Source: Taenia hydatigena | Taxonomy: Eukaryota; Platyhelminthes; Cestoda; Cyclophyllidea; Taeniidae | Length of the DNA: 64,000 nucleotides | NCBI GenBank assembly: GCA_036345935.2 | Contig: JADWOT020000005.1 | Coordinates: 17,648,369 to 17,712,368 of the forward strand | Direction: 5' to 3' | Part shown: positions 12,101-25,626 of the stretch, one piece after another | Layout: the number at the start of each line of letters is the position of its first letter | Position numbering within the stretch: position 1 is the first letter of the stretch | The notes under the pieces: model-generated | Database searches by the model: none | Told to the model about the DNA's origin: nothing | What the model saw: only the letters and a program-made list of their open reading frames with translations | Program-made: the position numbers and the translations under genes

Positions 12101-15100
12101 GTGAAACGCAGTCGAAGTCATTAGCTGTTGTACTAAGAGTTGATAGTTTTAAGATGAAGGAATGTTACCTAACATCATTTTAAATTGGCGCTGACTGTAG
12201 AAATCACCATGAAGTATTGTTGTCCACCGTCAGGCAATCAAATATACACGCAGCCTTCTGTACAGTTGGCTGCAGTGGCTTATTACAACTTGTGGGGGCT
12301 TAAAAGATGCAGCTGTTTGCATGAACCATAAAGCCTCGAAATGCCTTGCCCATTGTCGTTCCTTGTTGTGGTTCACACAATTTTCCCACTATTCCGAATT
12401 CTGCTACCCAAGTTACAAATAGAAATGCAGAAGCTTCAGAGAAGGCGCGGAGGCAGAGCTTGTGCCCGAAAATGATTTCCACATCATATTGTTGGAAAAT
12501 TTTGATTTTAGATAACAATAGAGAAATGTATGTCTATTTTGAAAAGACTTTTATAAATTAACAACTAGAAAAGTCGCGATGGAAGCTAAGCGAATGGGTG
12601 CTACCTATATACATTGCAAGTTGGTAATACCGATTCCCTCTTCACCGCTCTCATTGAAGCTATGTAAGCGCAAAGTTCCTACTGGACTTTGGACTACTGA
12701 TTGCTTTATTGTAACGTTCATCATGAAAACAATCAATTATTATTCTTCACGGCTCTCCGCTCATTGTCTTACACTTATGAGATATCAGACTAACTCCAAA
12801 AAACGAGGCTTTGGGTGTGTTTGCGTGGTAAACTTTTGCAATCCAGGTTACAAGTACGGTTGAGATATAGCTACCTGATAGGATAGAACTTAAGCATTTA
12901 CACGAAAAACTCCTCTATAAACGGGTGGTATTAGCGAATAACTGGGGTAAGAGTCTTAATTATAGCTTTGTACAGCCTTATGCACATGCTCACTTAATCT
13001 GCAGAGAGGACGGGCCACCCGATGAGGAGATTTATACATTAAGAAGGAGGAAGAAAACATTGTCGCATCTCGTCTTTCCCATTCCTTTCATGATATCTAT
13101 CTTGTGCTTATAATTACTTAGTCTTTTTTTTCAAGTTGCAAATTACAGAAATATTAATGGCATTTAAAGACATATGTCTGCCATTCTGAGTGCCTCTATT
13201 CGCTACTCCTTCCCAATACTTTTATGCCGCCCGATTATTATCTGCCATTAGAATAAACAATCTGAATTTTATGGGTGCATCATTACAGTTTTGGACTGAT
13301 TTACAGTCCAAGATCAGGAGCTCAGTGTTTGCATTTCTACGGAGAGTAAGATATATGTTTTTGATAAAGCAAAGTCTATGTAATCCCGCATGCATATCGC
13401 ATCCGTTATGATTCATTTGTCAACTAAAATACAAGAAGCATTCAAGTTAATTTGACATCCTTAGTTTAAGAGACCTAAATTAAAATTTACTGCCACTGTA
13501 GCAGCGCCGATGTCAAAAGCAGGGCATATGTTTGTTCTATAGATACTCAATTTTTAAATTACATCATGAGCCATGGCGGTTCGATCTAGTTCAGTCAAGA
13601 TACACCTAATGAAAAGAACAAACAGTAATAACAGTGTCTGCATAAAAGGAAACAATGTATCTGTTAAGATATAAGCCGAGCACGGAGTGGCGGGGTCTCA
13701 TGCCTCCAAAAGACTTCAAACAAAGCACAATGATAAAAATCCACTCGATGTAGGACGTTGAAAGGTGCGAAAATCCTATTTAAGAGCCAAGAACAGCACA
13801 GAAGTGTAGCAGAGAACTAAGATAAAAGGGATGGAGTTTCCACTCCTTTGTGTTTACTTTTTTCTATAAAATTACGGGTTTTCCTTTTGCTTGAATGTAT
13901 CTATTAGGATTTACAGTGATTTGTGTGATGATTTGGCTCAAATACAACCACATGGTCTCAAGTACACAATTCTGGGTTTTTTCAATAAATCCTTCATTAT
14001 TTCCGTATGTACTTTTTGGAATTGTCTTAGCTTGTTTAGGCAGTGGAAGGTGATGGTTTAAGATGACCTATGACCTCGCGAAGAAAATCAACCCTCTATG
14101 CGCAGAAAATGGTATTGTCTCTGTCAAACTTTGAAAATGTCTGCATTCGGCACTGATTTGTGTAACTTCTAATGAAATTATTTAAGAATTTCAGAATTAT
14201 AAGCTAGTTCAACACCTGACTACACAGTATGCAACATGTGACACATGAACTATCATATAATCCAACTACGGCATTCACTGATGTCTGCAGCGCTAATATT
14301 AGGCACTAAATCTGTGCAACATAAAAAATAAGTCTGCAGTAGTTTACTTTGATCGCTTCATTCAACGACATCCCATTTGGGCCAAAATTTTACCCACTTT
14401 TTGGTGGATATTTTGGATTAGATCTAAAGTGTGCAGACAGACAAACAACGGATATTACTATCTTGCTTACTACTGCCATTCAATTAGGAATAAATGGGAA
14501 CATTACCGCAAATAGCGAAGCCACAGTGTAACAAGATATCCAACTAATCTTTTTTAACACAATTGGTATGGCTTACTTTGTAAAGGGATTCACGCTCCCA
14601 ACTAGTGAAGGTGTCGTTCTTACCTTTAATTATCCTTTTGCTTTGACAGACATCAAGATATCGTGAACCGAAACTATTTGTAAGGGAGAATTACATTTTT
14701 CTTCTGACACTTGTATAATCTGTTTATCGTCAAAGTTAACTTCGTACCATCAAAACTCTCTTGTGTATAGATTGGCTTATTCGTCCTGCTAGCAGTTTGT
14801 GGAGCCTGAATTATAACCTTAAAATTGAATTTTACTTAAGCACTAGGGTCAGTCAGAGTACTTTTGCAAAAACATGTTACATCACTCTAAGACTTCCATG
14901 AAAATGAAGAAACTTCATAATGCATAGACAAACTGTGCATTTCTGACGGATGTTCAATCGGAAAGTCGTAAGGACAAGTTTACTCAAAACAAATAGTTCA
15001 CCAAGCATTAAAAATGTTACAACATGGCAATTTTGCATTTTTGATCTTTTCATTCATTTGCCAACAAGCCTTCACAATAAGTTACTTTTTTCAGGAAATA

Positions 15101-17119
15101 AACTGAAACGAACGCAGAGGGTAAATTTTAACGTCATCCTGCCTCTTAGTAACATTTAGCTCAAGTTTCCGACTGTCCAGACAGAATTTATGCATATTTA
15201 GCTAACAAACTATTTAGTCGATTGTGTAAATGCCATGTTTGTAAATTTGACAGGAGATTCCCATCCAAAAAAGCACTTAACTTAGGTCTTATTGGTGCAG
15301 TCAGCAACTTTTCTTAACGGCGGATCCCTACTTGCTATTAGCGACATCGCAACCATAGAGAGGTAAGCCAGGCAAACAAAATCCGAAAGTAATACTAGAT
15401 CATTCATACTCTTTCATTCTTGAAACAGTAATTATACAGCTAGAGCATATAAATCACTGCATATGCTATGCACGATATTCGGCTCTTTTAATTTTAAAAA
15501 ATGCAAATTTAAGGGAACAAAACTGCGCATTCTTTCAAACTAATCTGCCGCTATATGTTGGTGCTAGCTTCAGTGTTTAGATGCGATTTTTTCCACACCT
15601 TAAACGCATATCGGGTAAATTTTTCATTGCTGCCTCTCATTTGAAGTCTTTTGGCGATATGGATGCGGCACGAAAGCGGTTGTGTCACCCCTCTTCATGG
15701 CATCCATTCATTAGAAATGCTGACTGGTGGCGGTAGTTGTAACTCTGCGACACCTAATTGTGTACTTACTATTTCGAACTGAAAAGTTGCATTCGCCAAC
15801 TTGCAGCTATAATTTATGCACAAGATGTTGGCATTAAACAATGAGTTTTCAGCACCTAGTCGAGTCAAACGGGTACTAAATTGACTTTTCAATCTGCAAA
15901 TTCTCAATGCCGAGAAATATTACAAGATGGGTTGCCATTATTAGCGTTGCAAATCATGACTCCGTTTCAAAGTTTCAGAAATGACCTATTTGATTTTACC
16001 CTGTTTTATGAAACTTCGTTTATTACTTTGCCGTGTTTATTGTTTACCTAAAGGTCAACGAAGAAACTCAAATATCCTCATTCACTGCAAACGCATTTTA
16101 GCTGCAACGATTTTCTTTCTTAAAAAGTATTGGGATAGTATGCATTGGTGTGAATTTAACACTTGGTCGGTACTATTCTTGAGTCTCGTGGTTCTGATAA
16201 AAATTCGCTTCGAGTTAGCAATCCTGTCAATTTTGACGTGTAATCAATCCTTCACAATGCTTTATTAACCACATCAGTAAAAAGCACTTTTTAACAGCTC
16301 CATCAAAACCGCTTTGTTTAATCTTATGTTTAAAGTAGTGAGCGGTTTTTAATATGTCGAGACATGTGTAAACGGACGTGAAATTTCTATCACTTTTTAT
16401 CGCAAATGGTATTCGTCAAATCGCCACTAAATAACATCCCATATGAGGCAAGATCCATCGCTGATACTTTTGCTTTCGTATTGACATCGGCTTACTTATG
16501 CAACTTTACTGAAAATGAAAGTCCTAGAGTAAATTTAGGCTTGCCAGAAAATGGGATTATTATGACATCAACTCGGTTTGCAAGCTTCTCAAAGTAAAAC
16601 TCAAGTATTAAAAAGTTTAGCCACCAAATCTTAAATGGTTTTAGAATTTCAGGCAAGATATGGCTTGCTAATCTGGGAGAAAGCCTTCTCCAAAGTCTAG
16701 AAAAGGGCTGCATTGGCATAGAAAATGACAGGACGCAATGAGAGCTCGTGTGGTTAATCACGTGACCTTGCTTCAACCATTCTTGCCCTCATTTTAATTT
16801 TTTGCATCTTCAAGACAGGGTTGAAAGCTCCATAAGAGAAGCAATGTCATTGTCAATAGCGCCATGTACCTTTTTCAGACTGCATTGGAGAGAGTCACTG
16901 ACTTTCCTCTTTCTTGGGGTTGATCAAAGGCTTAGACCATTCGCACTTTATGTGCCGATCGGCGGGTTTACAAGGCTCTCTACACTATTGGTGCTTATTT
17001 GATACTTCTGTCCTAATGTCAACTTGTCCAATTGTTACTATTATTTATTTTAGCGACTGAAATTGGGAAGTGTGTCATTTTACCACAATTTAGAAATCGT
17101 CAAAGTAAACATTGTAGAC

Positions 17120-17307
17120 TGTAGCGTCCTGAGGCTTCTTCGAAGGCAAAAGAAGGCAGAATGCTAGGGTAGAATCTACACATATTCAACGGACAGAGGG
17201 AAATAGGCTGCTGGCATGGCCCGGAGGCCAGCCCACACAGCTAGGGCAGTACGGCCACCTCTGTGATCTTCACCGGAACCGGTATTTCCAACAAACAATG
17301 TACTATG
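17120..17307 (-). mobile_element. Solo LTR of TRIM-like element with 5-bp target duplication
   Basis: This 188-bp repeat begins TGTAGCGTCC on the + strand and is flanked by TAGAC on both sides (17115-17119 and 17308-17312). A perfect 5-bp duplication is typical of LTR retrotransposon integration. The interior shares its CCCGGAGGCCAGCCCA block, the TTCAAC(A/G)GACAGAG(G/-)A block and the CAAACAATGTA end with the copies at 33, 38 and 39 kb. No internal domain is attached, so it is a solo LTR left by recombination. Confidence 0.85.
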
Positions 17308-19502
17308 TAGACGATCTCAAAAAAGGCGTTTCATACCGTTGAAATATAAGTCCGCTTCAGTCGTCATTTACGCGGTTTCGATACTTCTCGATTGAGCGGA
17401 TCTATTTTGTGACCTTTAGGTATAGTGTTACATCAACCAGGCCAAGAGATACATTTTTTATAACTGGAAGCTTTAAAAATCCCACAAATGTAGCACCTTA
17501 GATCATTCTTAGAGCAGCAATAAGGCACATCTGTAGTCGCAGACTTAAACAGAAAGTCATTATATCGACACTGCAGCTGCACCTTCATAGAGGAGTCTAC
17601 ATGGGTCTAAGAATATACATTAACGCCATATTTTAAAAGCCTTCGAAAAATGCAACAACATTCTATTTAAGAACCCTACAAAGTCATATTCTTTAAACGA
17701 AATACCTCTGCATAATTTACTGTTTTAAAATACCCGGGCGAAACCGCTGTGTATGTAAAATTTTGGCTGGTAAACGTAAATGATCTACATACTAGAATGC
17801 TAGCAATTATTTGGCAAAAGATTGTATGCTTCCTGTTGTTCCTCTTACCCTGGACTGCTAGTCGCTCTTCTTTTGCGTTATTTAGACGAAAAATGTTCCA
17901 CTTGACTTACGGTTAGTGATCATAATGGTGTTGCCTTATCATTAACTGTATTCGGTTTTAGCTATCTATTTGATTTAAGAAAACAAGGTAATTTTGGTTA
18001 CGAGATGAATTTATGAAATGTATCGACGCTGGATACTTTGGGAGGTTATAGGTATGATGGGATTTCATCCCACTAATTTGGGAAGCGTATGGGAAAAATT
18101 TGGCTGAAATCACAATGGGTCATAATGCTTTTATGACTGTTTAGCTCTTCTTTTGTGTTTCGCCTCCCCAGCTCTATCCACGTCGCCAATATACATTTGG
18201 CCTCAGTATAATGTCTTTGTTCGTCTTCAGGAAAGACTCAAAGCGCTACGGGTCAACATAATCTTAACCCTAATTTTGAATTAAAGTCTCACGAACAACT
18301 GAAACTAGCTCCTAATGTTAAACATAAAAACCCCAATTCATCTCTAAGTTAAGTTTTGCAGTCGCAAAAGAGTCCTGTTGAGGAAAACAAATGCATCCGT
18401 TTGCGTTTATAATCGCATTCCGTTGGAGAACGAAAGCGTAATTGCGTTTCGCTTCCTTTGAAGGAAAAAACAAGACAAGCTAACTCTCCACAAAATGTCC
18501 GCCCATGACACGGTAAAAAATCTCATTTTTGGTCTTGAATTGATTGGATGGTTGCGATTTTTTCGTGCTCACAAACTATTTCTGAATGAACAAATGAAAA
18601 GGGCCTCAAACCATTGCAGCTACCCAAGTCTTTTTAAAGTCGAGAGAGGACGTAAAACAAGAGCAGAAAATGTGTTGCCAGCGTACAGAAGGGCTGACAG
18701 CGCAACTAACATGGTCCGAAGACCACGCTGCCCAGTGGAAACTTAAAGGGGTAGCTTAGAGCACCCGCAAAACCAAAACGGACATGTACGTAAATACTCG
18801 AAGCATTACATTGTTATCGCTTCTTCCTGGTCTACATAAATTGCTATTAGAAGTAGTTACTGTTCAGCTTAGGTTGATATTTAAAACGGGATTAAATATG
18901 AGCAGATTACTTCCTGTTACTTTTTTTGATTAAAAGAATGGAAATGAAGTTGAGTCAAATAGACTTTTCTAGACTGTTGTTAGAAATAAGTGCCTTCAAG
19001 TCACTTCAGTTTCTTCTTCTTTCACGTTACGCCAGCTTTATCAATACTAATTTGATGCCTTGCTGTTGGTTGTCGCTCCTTAAAGTTCACAATATTCAAC
19101 ATTCACGTCAACGCTCCTCTTCATTGAATGGGTTCTTTTCAATATTTGCTTCAAAGCAATGCTTTCTCCGTACTTTGAACCTGTAAAATTAAATATTGGA
19201 ACTGTGTGGATGGCGTTGCAGCTGAAACGTTTTCTTCGTATTTTTGGTTCTCAGGAACAATAGCATTTCCTTTAATTTTATGTTTGTTAGCACTAGTCCG
19301 GCGATCACCATCATGATTACATGGCATTCGACCTTCCTTCTTACCATTTTCCACAAAATATAAGTTTGACGCCATATTGGCGATGACGATGAATGACACT
19401 CCGTGAAGGGGACGATCCGAATTTCTCTGCTCGGATGTCACAACAAAACTTCTTAGAAGGGGAGCTTCTGCTGCAGATGACTGAACCTGCACGTTCTTAT
19501 GA

Positions 19503-19685
19503 ATGGACAGGGTCAAAATTATGACGATTTTCGGCATCCACCCAAATGTCGCATTTTACATCACGACTGGTGTTGAACCGAAAACAGGCCTCTACTTTAC
19601 GCTTAAAGGAGTGGAAAATGACCAATATGAGTCGTATGATGTTGTTGAAATGAAGTTGAAGGGGAAAGAAACTACGAATGCGTAG
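19503..19685 (+). other. Possible short coding segment or remnant, unidentified
   Basis: A 60-codon open frame reads with protein-like composition (balanced acidic, basic and aromatic residues, ending in Lys/Glu-rich sequence) and stops at TAG 19683-19685. The minus strand opposite also has a 128-codon frame (19537-19151). No family is recognised for either and no start context or splice acceptor clearly belongs to the plus frame. It may be a remnant of an exon or chance. Confidence 0.15.
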
Positions 19686-22365
19686 TAAACACTTCTAAAA
19701 TTATTTTCATAGGTGTTTTGCCTTCGGCCAAATATTTAGGCTAACAGACACCGACAATGCACTTGGTAAGAATATGGCCAGACAAATCGCCGACACTATA
19801 AAAAATGCCCCACTGCCGTTAAAATCAAATCCTTTTTAGCGACATAGAACTCCTAGACGATTTCAGTGGCATCCGGATGCCTGGTTTTGGTCAAGGCAGC
19901 GTCGGGAAGGAGAATCAGTGGAATATAAGGACCACATGATCACAAATATGACTTCACAAATAATTGTTCAAAATTTTTAACCACTTTGGGATCTTGATTA
20001 AAATTATGTAACTTAATAATTATTCACACTATAAATGGTTTGGTGGACATATTATGATAACCACATCTGGCACATTCCATAATAAAACGCTCGGGCTGAG
20101 ACTCCTCATGAATAATTGCGAACCAATAGCCAATTCTGTCCAAAATAATCCAGATAGTCAGGAAACTAATCAGATAGGGTAAACGCTTTTTGAAGATTAT
20201 TTAATGGCGATCGGAAACGCAAAATAATCTGCAAGTAATTCATCTCCATCCAGATTCCTTTACCTCACCATTGATTTACTGGACTTTATGTCCGCCTTTT
20301 TGAGGAGCATTAAGAGTTAACTGTTAGCTGAATTCAGATTTTCTAATGTTATCGGCACGATAATGTTTCATCAAGTAATAACTCTTTTTGACAGCTAATA
20401 CAAAGCATAATTTTTAATGGCAATAGCGCAAGTGAACGGATTTCCAGATTTCACTGCACTGAATCACGAATCAAAACACAAATCTCCAACTGGTTGTACT
20501 TGAAACACTCTTGATGCATGACAAATTTAAAAAAATATTATGATCGATTTTAGACCAGAAAATGTTTAAAAATATACGAAACTTGTTCTGAATTTGTCTC
20601 AAAACATGCCCATGTATGGATATAAGATAGATCTCAAAAAAAAACAAACATTTCATTAAACATTACTCCGCCATTAACACCTGCGCGTTACTTCTTTCAT
20701 AAGATTGCTCCAAAGTTGTAATCATCATTTCCTTTCCCGCATCTAGTGGAATTGCTTAGCATTAACTTCCTTCGGTTCCAATGTTTCGGCGTTTCCCGAT
20801 GGAAATCACCTGCCAACAATTGTCTTTGAATCTTGGTTACTCTTTTAAAGGTGCCTTAAATGGCACTTCGATAAAATGTTGACAATCCAAAATTTGAGGT
20901 AGCTTCAAGGTTCACTTACTTAGATCAACATTTAAGATAAACTCCGCTTCGCAAATCAATCTCTTCTAAAGAAGTACAGTATTTAGAGGGCGTATTTTTT
21001 CGTGAATTGTGCAACTTTTTTAAAACCGTGTAATCAAGCGCCGTTGAATTAGTAATTGCAAATGCAAGTGTCAGCGATCACGGCTGCTCACATGGACTCA
21101 AGTGAGGTGAAATGGCACCTGGTTTGCTAAGTTTTCTTGCGCATTTTCAAAGGCAACGCGCACCTACCTTAAAAAGTCTTACCATTAGTCTAAAAATAAA
21201 CAACATTATAAAATAACATGAATCTAGAAACCTTGATGATCACATGCAATTAGCTATACTAGATTTTTTAAAAAATGCGATCCTCCATTTATGCATTAAA
21301 AGGGGTTTTATTAAAACTGTGATTTACTTCATCCTTCAAATTTTTGTCAGTTGATACCTTTAGGTCTTCGAAACTTCGTAAGAATTTCTTTCTTCAATTG
21401 CGGTTATTAATTTTTTTAGGATTTGTTAATTCAAATTGGGACTTTTAAGCCTATTATGGACATCTATAAGTTTAATGAAAATAGAAATAGGATATGCTGT
21501 TCCGCTATTCCCGTACTTAAATTTAAACAAACAAATGGAAAGTCCAGATGTTGATTAGTCTGCCGACGCAATTTGATGGATTCACTATCATTCTGGTGTT
21601 CTTCATCATCGATGTCTTCCCTGGCAGCATACGAGTGTAAGTTCACTACTTCCTCAGAAAGATTCGTCTCTTGTGTACTTATGGTACAAATTATGAGTTG
21701 ATTGGTATCCCTACTTGTCAAATCCCTACGGGAAGAAAGGCTGTTTTGTAGGGTGAGAACAAAGAAGGCTCGGCCAAAGTCGCAGATGACAGTGGCCCGG
21801 GCACCTCCGGAAAGTTCGCACCGGTCACATGCTTCTTCACCGTGCTGTGCTCTGCTTTTGTACTCACGCAGACCTTTCTACTACAGGTCATACTTTTAAT
21901 TGGCTACCTCTGCATTGAAGCGGACTTATTTAAGCTAACTTGAACCGCATTAATCACGATTTTTTGCATCAAGGATTCCAGTCGATGGCAGGGCACCACT
22001 TTATTTGCTATTAAGCACAGTACTATTGCAGCATCATCCCGTTTGGATTGACAATTTCACTATCACCTTTGGAAAGGCAGCTTTATCGAAATTGGTGTGG
22101 AATTAGCCTAATTGGCAAATGGAACATAAGTCCTTAACTCAAAATGCACAAGTGGCTATCACTGACTCCCTTTGGATGTATCATGTTAATTAGTCACTAA
22201 CTCCACTGCTTTAACTTAATAATTTGCATCATTATAGACAATAGATTCGAATGAACATGAGGAAAATAAATAATAGAGATGCAGAGATATTTTTTTAAGC
22301 AAATTGTTTAAAAAAGTTAACTCATCATTGCAGTAGCATCGGGGATATTAGTTTGAGCTGCAGTG

Positions 22366-23568
22366 TTACGACGTCAAAACCGCAATGGAAATGTCCACTC
22401 TCCGTGGGCGTAGCATTCTACCAAGAGCGCTTCTAAAGCTCTTGCTCAGCATGATGTGGAGTAGCGGAGTGATCGCATGAACCGACAAGTGAGCCAACAG
22501 AACCAAGGAACTGGGTGGTAAGAGGTTGTACACCACCAGAAAGGTGGGTGTCTCCACGATGTAGAAGGTGAGGGTTCCTGCACCGAGAATGAGACACTTA
22601 TGTAAGTTCTTTCTCACCACTGTCTGCCAAATACTTGGGTGTGGTGAATGCCCACTTCCGATTGACGACCGACGAGCTTCAGGCTGTATAGAAATTCTGG
22701 TAACTGTAACAATGGCTACGTTGATGTGTTTTACTATCACTGCGTACATTATTATCGTAGCGATCCAAGTAACGATGAATACAGTAAGCGGAAGGGTCAA
22801 GACAAGTTGAATTTGGATGATACTGGTCTCCAGTTCAGTGTTCTTCTTTCCTGTCCCAATTTCGTAAAGGGTTTGAAAAAGTTGTTTAAAGATTGTCACA
22901 ACAGTGAGAGATGAGTGAATTCCGCAGACAACCACTATCAAAAAGAAGGTGCCCCAAAGTGGGTTGCGTCGCAATTTAAAGGTGAAGGGAAACACGAGAC
23001 TAAGGAATTGAATAGTCGTGTTTACGAAGAAGAAGATTGTCATGAAGAGAATCTGGAAGACACTCCACGCCGCACAGATCAGCACGATCCAATTGTCAGC
23101 ATCTGCACTGGGCGTTCCACCGCATACATTTATCACCACGAGAGGTATAAAAGCAGCACAGGACACAAGGCCGAATGCAGCTATTGAGAAGATAACGTGG
23201 GAGTACCTAAATTTGGCCTGGCCAGATAGCGCACTGAAATAGCTTAAACGGTTCTCTGGTGTGATGTTCACCTTGAAGGGATTAGTCCCGACAATGGATA
23301 TGCGTGATAGGTTACGAGCCCGTGTAGTATAGAAATCGTTTTCGCGGCTGTATCGCAGACGATGGAGGACGTTTGCCAAAATGATGCAGCAATTGGCACT
23401 CAAACCGACTAAAATGATGCATGAGCAGAAAAAAATGAAGACGATACGCTCTATACCCACCAGATTGAGTCGAAAAAGATCCAGAAAGGTCTGTGAGGAT
23501 TCATCTACCGGAAGATCATCCAATAGCGCGTCAAGATCATCCTCCGGACTTGAATTGTTCCCAAACAT
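22366..23568 (-). CDS. Divergent rhodopsin-like GPCR, intronless (paralogue 1)
   Basis: Single-exon 400-residue protein with seven hydrophobic helices at about 42-68, 124-149, 160-193, 206-227, 254-280, 322-348 and 354-374, an acidic N-terminus with an NNSS glycosylation candidate, and a short basic tail. It pairs with the receptor at 25627-26814. Shared elements include LFR before helix 1, the aligned RYSHVI and RYIHVI before helix 2, LVFP/TVFP ending helix 3, and ExPxFLxVYN in helix 6. Odd points: the loop between helices 1 and 2 is about 55 residues instead of the usual 6-12; DRY after helix 3 is replaced by LVFP; helix 6 lacks CWxP; helix 7 has HAITPLLHIML instead of NPxxY. It is probably a flatworm-restricted orphan family, perhaps peptide-gated; the ligand is unknown. 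The ATG at 23566-23568 opens the frame; no upstream exon is needed. Confidence 0.88.
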   Translation of the reverse strand: MFGNNSSPEDDLDALLDDLPVDESSQTFLDLFRLNLVGIERIVFIFFCSCIILVGLSANCCIILANVLHRLRYSRENDFYTTRARNLSRISIVGTNPFKVNITPENRLSYFSALSGQAKFRYSHVIFSIAAFGLVSCAAFIPLVVINVCGGTPSADADNWIVLICAAWSVFQILFMTIFFFVNTTIQFLSLVFPFTFKLRRNPLWGTFFLIVVVCGIHSSLTVVTIFKQLFQTLYEIGTGKKNTELETSIIQIQLVLTLPLTVFIVTWIATIIMYAVIVKHINVAIVTVTRISIQPEARRSSIGSGHSPHPSIWQTVVRKNLHKCLILGAGTLTFYIVETPTFLVVYNLLPPSSLVLLAHLSVHAITPLLHIMLSKSFRSALGRMLRPRRVDISIAVLTS

Positions 23569-25626
23569 GTTGACTGCACGTGATGTGTATCGATTGCATC
23601 GCGTGACAGACCATGAATTGGGATTTTCTAACTTAGCACCATTGTCAGCTGCTAAATAGCTAGCTTAATTGAATGGAGCAGAAATTCGTTAAAGCCGTTT
23701 TGCTAGGTATCTTAAGACGTCATTATTTGATGAGAAAGCTTTCAATCGTCTGTCATTTTTAATTTGTTGAATGCTTTGATATGCTGTTTATTCGTTTTTT
23801 TTGCATAAAAGTGAAAATATAGATAATTTTAAATTGCATGGGAGTTGAATGCTGAGGTAGACTTTCTACCTAATGGATGAAACGAACGCATATGAGTTGC
23901 ACAGCTTTTGATTTTTTCACCAGTACCTAAAGTCAACAGAGAAATTAATCATGGTCAGGTCAGTATTCCTATCCTGCAATTTTTCCTTTAGGTTTGGTAG
24001 ACTTGGAGTGTGTAAATAAGGCGCAGCAATCTGAGCATGACATCGTCACATCGGTAAGGATCGCATAGCAGTTGCCACAGCTACTTTTTGTAAACTTTCG
24101 AACCATAATGGAGCAGCCGCCTTTTTTTATCAGCAGCCCCCGACCTCGTTGGCTTCTATAGGATCCCTCAACATAGTGCCACTTTTTAGGCGACTTACAT
24201 CTAGGAGATACCTATTCAGATAATAATACTGAGGGCTGAACGATAAAGTGGGCCTATCTAATTCCGTTTTTTATCGAAAACATTTGTTGCAAATTCCCCT
24301 GAAGATATTATTTATTCCCACTTATTCGCCTTCGTCAGGAATAATTATCAAGCTGGCTTGGTTTTAACTAGTGGGTCTGTGTAAAACCACCAGACATCTT
24401 GCTTCTACAACGTTTGCTTTGAATAACCAGGCATATTGGTGGTGACGCTTCTCCCTGACACGAATCCGACGCCCTTGTTCGTCGCCTGGACTTCAGTAAA
24501 CACTGATATAAAGGGTTCATTTCAAACGCATGAAAGGAATTAACCGGGGGAACGGAAACCCATAGAGTTTATGCGATCCTTGAAGTAAGTGTTATTTTGT
24601 TAACTGAATAAAAGTTCTCCCTTTTAAGGCCAAAATAAGTGTTTTACACCATCCTGCAGCAAAAAAATTGGGTTAAACTGCGTGGGGTAGCCAAATCTGA
24701 TGATACCCGCATGCACTAATCTTCACACAAAAAACGCTTGATTGATAGCCCCAGAAAACGGAAATACGCCTTTGAAGCCTTATTAAAATGCTGAGAGAGT
24801 TAACGTTCAGACTGCGTTTTAAACCAATAAAATATTTTGTTCAATGCGCGGGAACTACACAAGTGGGGCATGAATAGCTGGTCATAAAAAGAAGTTGTAT
24901 CGAAATTGTTCCATTTCTATAATCCTGATTTGTTGAAACAAGCGCACTAGAGTTCCAAATGAATTCTTATAAACTTTATGAATTCGTTATTACCCCATTT
25001 TGAAGATGAGGTGGCTTAAGTTCTGTGCAAGTTGATACATCAAGTTGGCCAGAAGTAGACCCTTACAAGTAGTAACATTTAAATGATATCATTACCCATT
25101 TGTGATTTCCTAAGAAATTTGTTTCATATCAGCTTTTACCTTCAGAATGCCAGAATCCCATAATAATGCAAATTATTCACCATGGGTTTATCACATCAAG
25201 TTTTATTGTTTCATGATGATTTGTCTCAATACACCAAACTATTAACACTTAAGTTTCCGTTGAAATTTTGAAGCATTGTGAATAGTTGGAATGGAATAAA
25301 TATCCGCTAAAGGTCTTGTTTCCTTCTTTATTGGAAATCATTCGCTATTTTAGCTTTGCATAAATAATTTTTTTCTGTAAAGTGTGCTTGATAGCTCCTT
25401 TCAGCTTTAATGAAACTAAACCTTAAGGGTAACTTTATTACTTTATGGGGCTAAAGCTCTAATGAAATTTACCTTGCAACGATGTTTATTTTTCTGGGAA
25501 TAAGGAGTCGCTTTAGTTATTACAAGGCAGTGATTTGCCATCTGTAGCGAAGTCGTCCTCTGAGCCACGCGTGCCGATCTCGTGGTTGACGGTCGATAGT
25601 TTGTGTCTACCCAAAGACACATTGAC
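23569..25626. other. Shared 5' intergenic region of the divergent receptor pair
   Basis: About 2 kb separates the start codons of two head-to-head paralogous receptors. No open frame of interest was seen. A bidirectional or shared regulatory region is possible, but no specific element was recognised. Confidence 0.45.

Larger units (their letters stand above)
6149..22365. other. 16-kb region without recognisable gene
   Basis: AT-rich DNA with many short open frames, none with a known domain, paired splice signals or consistent codon character. A solo LTR lies at 17120-17307. A degenerate trinucleotide patch (interrupted GGT/AAT-type units) lies near 11080-11170. At 19151-19685 both strands carry open frames (128 codons on minus, 60 on plus) with protein-like composition, so at least one is a shadow. 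The region could hold long-range regulatory sequence, a non-coding transcript, or small exons like those of the Ly6 gene that escape eye inspection. Confidence 0.5.

Noticed and set aside
25603..25626. Start of receptor 2 at GTG 25603
   Set aside because: Animal genes rarely start at GTG, and an ATG is available eight codons later.
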